DNA of 10,252 nt. Source: CAYSBA01 sp964429075 [NCBI: uncultured bacterium]. GTDB taxonomy: Bacteria; CAYSBA01. Below are positions 9,306-10,252 of this stretch, in pieces; the stretch's first letter is position 1; every line of letters begins with the position of its first letter. The notes beneath the pieces were generated by a model. That model was not told the DNA's origin. It searched no databases and worked only from the letters and a program-made list of their open reading frames with translations. The stretch covers positions 1 through 10,252 of the forward strand of contig CAYSBA010000021.1 in the NCBI GenBank assembly GCA_964429075.1, in the 5' to 3' direction. The translations under genes and the position numbers were made by a program.

Positions 9306-10034
9306 ATGTTTTTCTCAAAAAGTATAAAAGGGTGGATATTCTGTATAACCATTCTATTTATTAGTGCAACAGCATTTGCAGGTCAGTATGCCAGGGTAAC
9401 CCGTCTTGAGGGAAAGGCCTTTGCTGCAGGGAGTGTGAAGGGTCCATGGCATGCTATCAAAGTCGGTAGTAAATTGAGAAGGAGTGAGGTAGTAAAGACT
9501 GCGAAAGATTCAAGGATTGAAATTACACTGCCTGATGGGAGTGTTATAAGACTTTCTTCAGAGAGCAAGCTCGTACTCGAGAATATAATGGTTTCAAAAA
9601 AGAAGAAAAAGAAGAAATTTTCCTTCAGGCTCCTACTCGGCAAGGCCTGGACAAAGGTAAAAAAACTTATGTCAAAAGACTCCTCTTTCAAGGTAAAGAC
9701 CAAAAATGCAGTCGCAGGCGTTAGAGGCACAACCTTCAGGCTGAATGTGGAAAAGGATGAATCAACTGTAGTAAGGGTCTACAGTGGGGCCGTTGCAGTT
9801 GCCGTTATGCCAATCTATGCAAAGAAACATAGAAAGGGCAAAAGGGTGCAGGTCCCCGGTCCTCAGGAAATATCAAAGAAGAAATGGGAAGAGATTGTCC
9901 TTAAGGCTATGCAGGAGGTGAGAGTAACTGCAAAAGGTGAGCTTGAACCCCCCAGAGAGTTTAAGGCAGAGGATGAGAAGGAAAACGAGTGGGTTATGTG
10001 GAACAAAAAGCTGGACGAGGCGCTGGAAAAGTAG
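9306..10034 (+). CDS. Exported FecR-domain protein with a polylysine loop
   Basis: Predicted periplasmic protein of 242 residues. A signal peptide (MFFSKSIKGWIF...) ends AFA (23-25) before GQYARV. The body is a FecR domain (about 32-165): KVGSKLRRSEVVKTAKDSR, LPDGSVIRLSS (75-85) and VAGVRGTTF (136-144) followed by VRVYSGAVAV. In classical FecR this domain is the periplasmic part of a membrane-spanning anti-sigma regulator. Here there is no cytoplasmic anti-sigma domain, no sigma factor gene nearby and only an N-terminal signal, so it belongs to the stand-alone exported FecR type whose role is unclear. Seven consecutive lysines (98-104) sit in a loop between the two conserved FecR blocks. The C-terminal 60 residues are charged and probably helical. 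It overlaps the next gene by 46 bases. The domain call is secure; ligand and partner are unknown. Confidence 0.88.
   Translation: MFFSKSIKGWIFCITILFISATAFAGQYARVTRLEGKAFAAGSVKGPWHAIKVGSKLRRSEVVKTAKDSRIEITLPDGSVIRLSSESKLVLENIMVSKKKKKKKFSFRLLLGKAWTKVKKLMSKDSSFKVKTKNAVAGVRGTTFRLNVEKDESTVVRVYSGAVAVAVMPIYAKKHRKGKRVQVPGPQEISKKKWEEIVLKAMQEVRVTAKGELEPPREFKAEDEKENEWVMWNKKLDEALEK
9978..9982 (+). promoter_or_regulatory. Candidate ribosome binding site for the 3'-edge gene
   Basis: AAGGA, within AGAAGGA, lies six bases before a GTG at 9989 that opens a frame running to the window end. It is inside the FecR-domain coding sequence. It is a better match than anything before the alternative starts GTG 9998 and TTG 10040. 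Confidence 0.5.
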
Positions 10035-10252
10035 TTTTTTTGTTTGTTGTTGTTACCTCTATATTAGTTTTTTCTGCTAATTCCGTTGAGAGTGAAAATA
10101 CCTTTTTGTTTAAACCATCTGTTGCTATTTTGATGGATGAGGACTATCTTGAAAAAGATGGAGTCTTTCAGGCACTAAGCAGACAGGTACCCGATCTTAT
10201 CTACATAAAACCAAAGTCAAGGATGATTCCAAACAGGACCATAGGAGTACTT
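9989..10252 (+). CDS. Exported protein of unknown function (5' part, runs off the window)
   Basis: An 88-codon frame stays open to the last base. The proposed start is GTG 9989, overlapping the FecR-domain gene by 46 bases; GTG 9998 and TTG 10040 are alternatives. Residues 1-14 are polar and basic (EQKAGRGAGK), 15-29 are strongly hydrophobic (VVFLFVVVTSILVFS), then ANSVESEN could hold a signal peptidase site (A-N-S before V33). The mature part begins FLFKPSVAILMDEDYLEK and continues with RQVPDLIYIKP. Codon use looks like the neighbouring genes, which supports real coding. I do not recognise the family; it may be secreted or anchored by this segment. Position and overlap suggest it is the fourth gene of the envelope operon. 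Confidence 0.7.
   Translation, partial: MGYVEQKAGRGAGKVVFLFVVVTSILVFSANSVESENTFLFKPSVAILMDEDYLEKDGVFQALSRQVPDLIYIKPKSRMIPNRTIGVL

Noticed and set aside
9590-9625. Frameshift or assembly error in the A-rich tract of the FecR gene
   Set aside because: The frame continues without interruption into the conserved VAGVRGTTF block, so the sequence as given is intact.
9383-9730. - strand open frame with a run of Phe opposite the FecR gene
   Set aside because: The Phe run is just the complement of the lysine codons; the + strand gene is well supported.

Overview
The window looks like chromosomal DNA of a Gram-negative bacterium with a fairly A/T-rich genome. KdsA and KdsC make the KDO sugar of lipopolysaccharide, and at least five proteins carry export signals. 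Three things resemble Deltaproteobacteria in the old broad sense (Desulfobacterota/Myxococcota relatives): the secF-recJ adjacency, the pyrG-kdsA-kdsC string, and a lipoprotein of HYDIN/choice-of-anchor-D repeats ending in a 'DMDLHFV' domain. That placement is inference; no rRNA or marker tree is available. There are ten genes (eight complete, one cut at each edge), no RNA genes, no CRISPR and no mobile element. The longest gap between genes is about 145 bases.

Left part, + strand (1-4099): the 3' part of secF (protein translocase) overlaps recJ (5'-3' single-strand exonuclease) by an ATGA junction. After a short gap with a possible promoter comes a 635-residue surface lipoprotein of four immunoglobulin-like repeats plus a C-terminal Asp-rich domain.

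Middle, - strand (4107-7126): pyrG, kdsA and kdsC form a tight operon whose genes overlap by 23 and 26 bases. PyrG makes CTP, KdsA makes KDO-8-phosphate, and KdsC dephosphorylates it to KDO. CTP is then the co-substrate that activates KDO (by KdsB, not in this window), so the three genes share one metabolic logic. The isomerase gene kdsD, often next to these genes in related bacteria, is absent here.

Right part, + strand (7272-10252): a strong sigma70-type promoter precedes four co-directional genes. They encode an LPP20-like exported protein, a FlgT-like exported protein, a FecR-domain exported protein and the start of a further exported protein that runs off the window. All four begin with a signal peptide or signal anchor, and none has a lipobox. 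This probable envelope operon is the least understood and most interesting part of the window. In its first three genes the longest possible open frame starts upstream of the likely start; the ribosome binding sites point to the downstream ATGs (7272, 8120, 9306).
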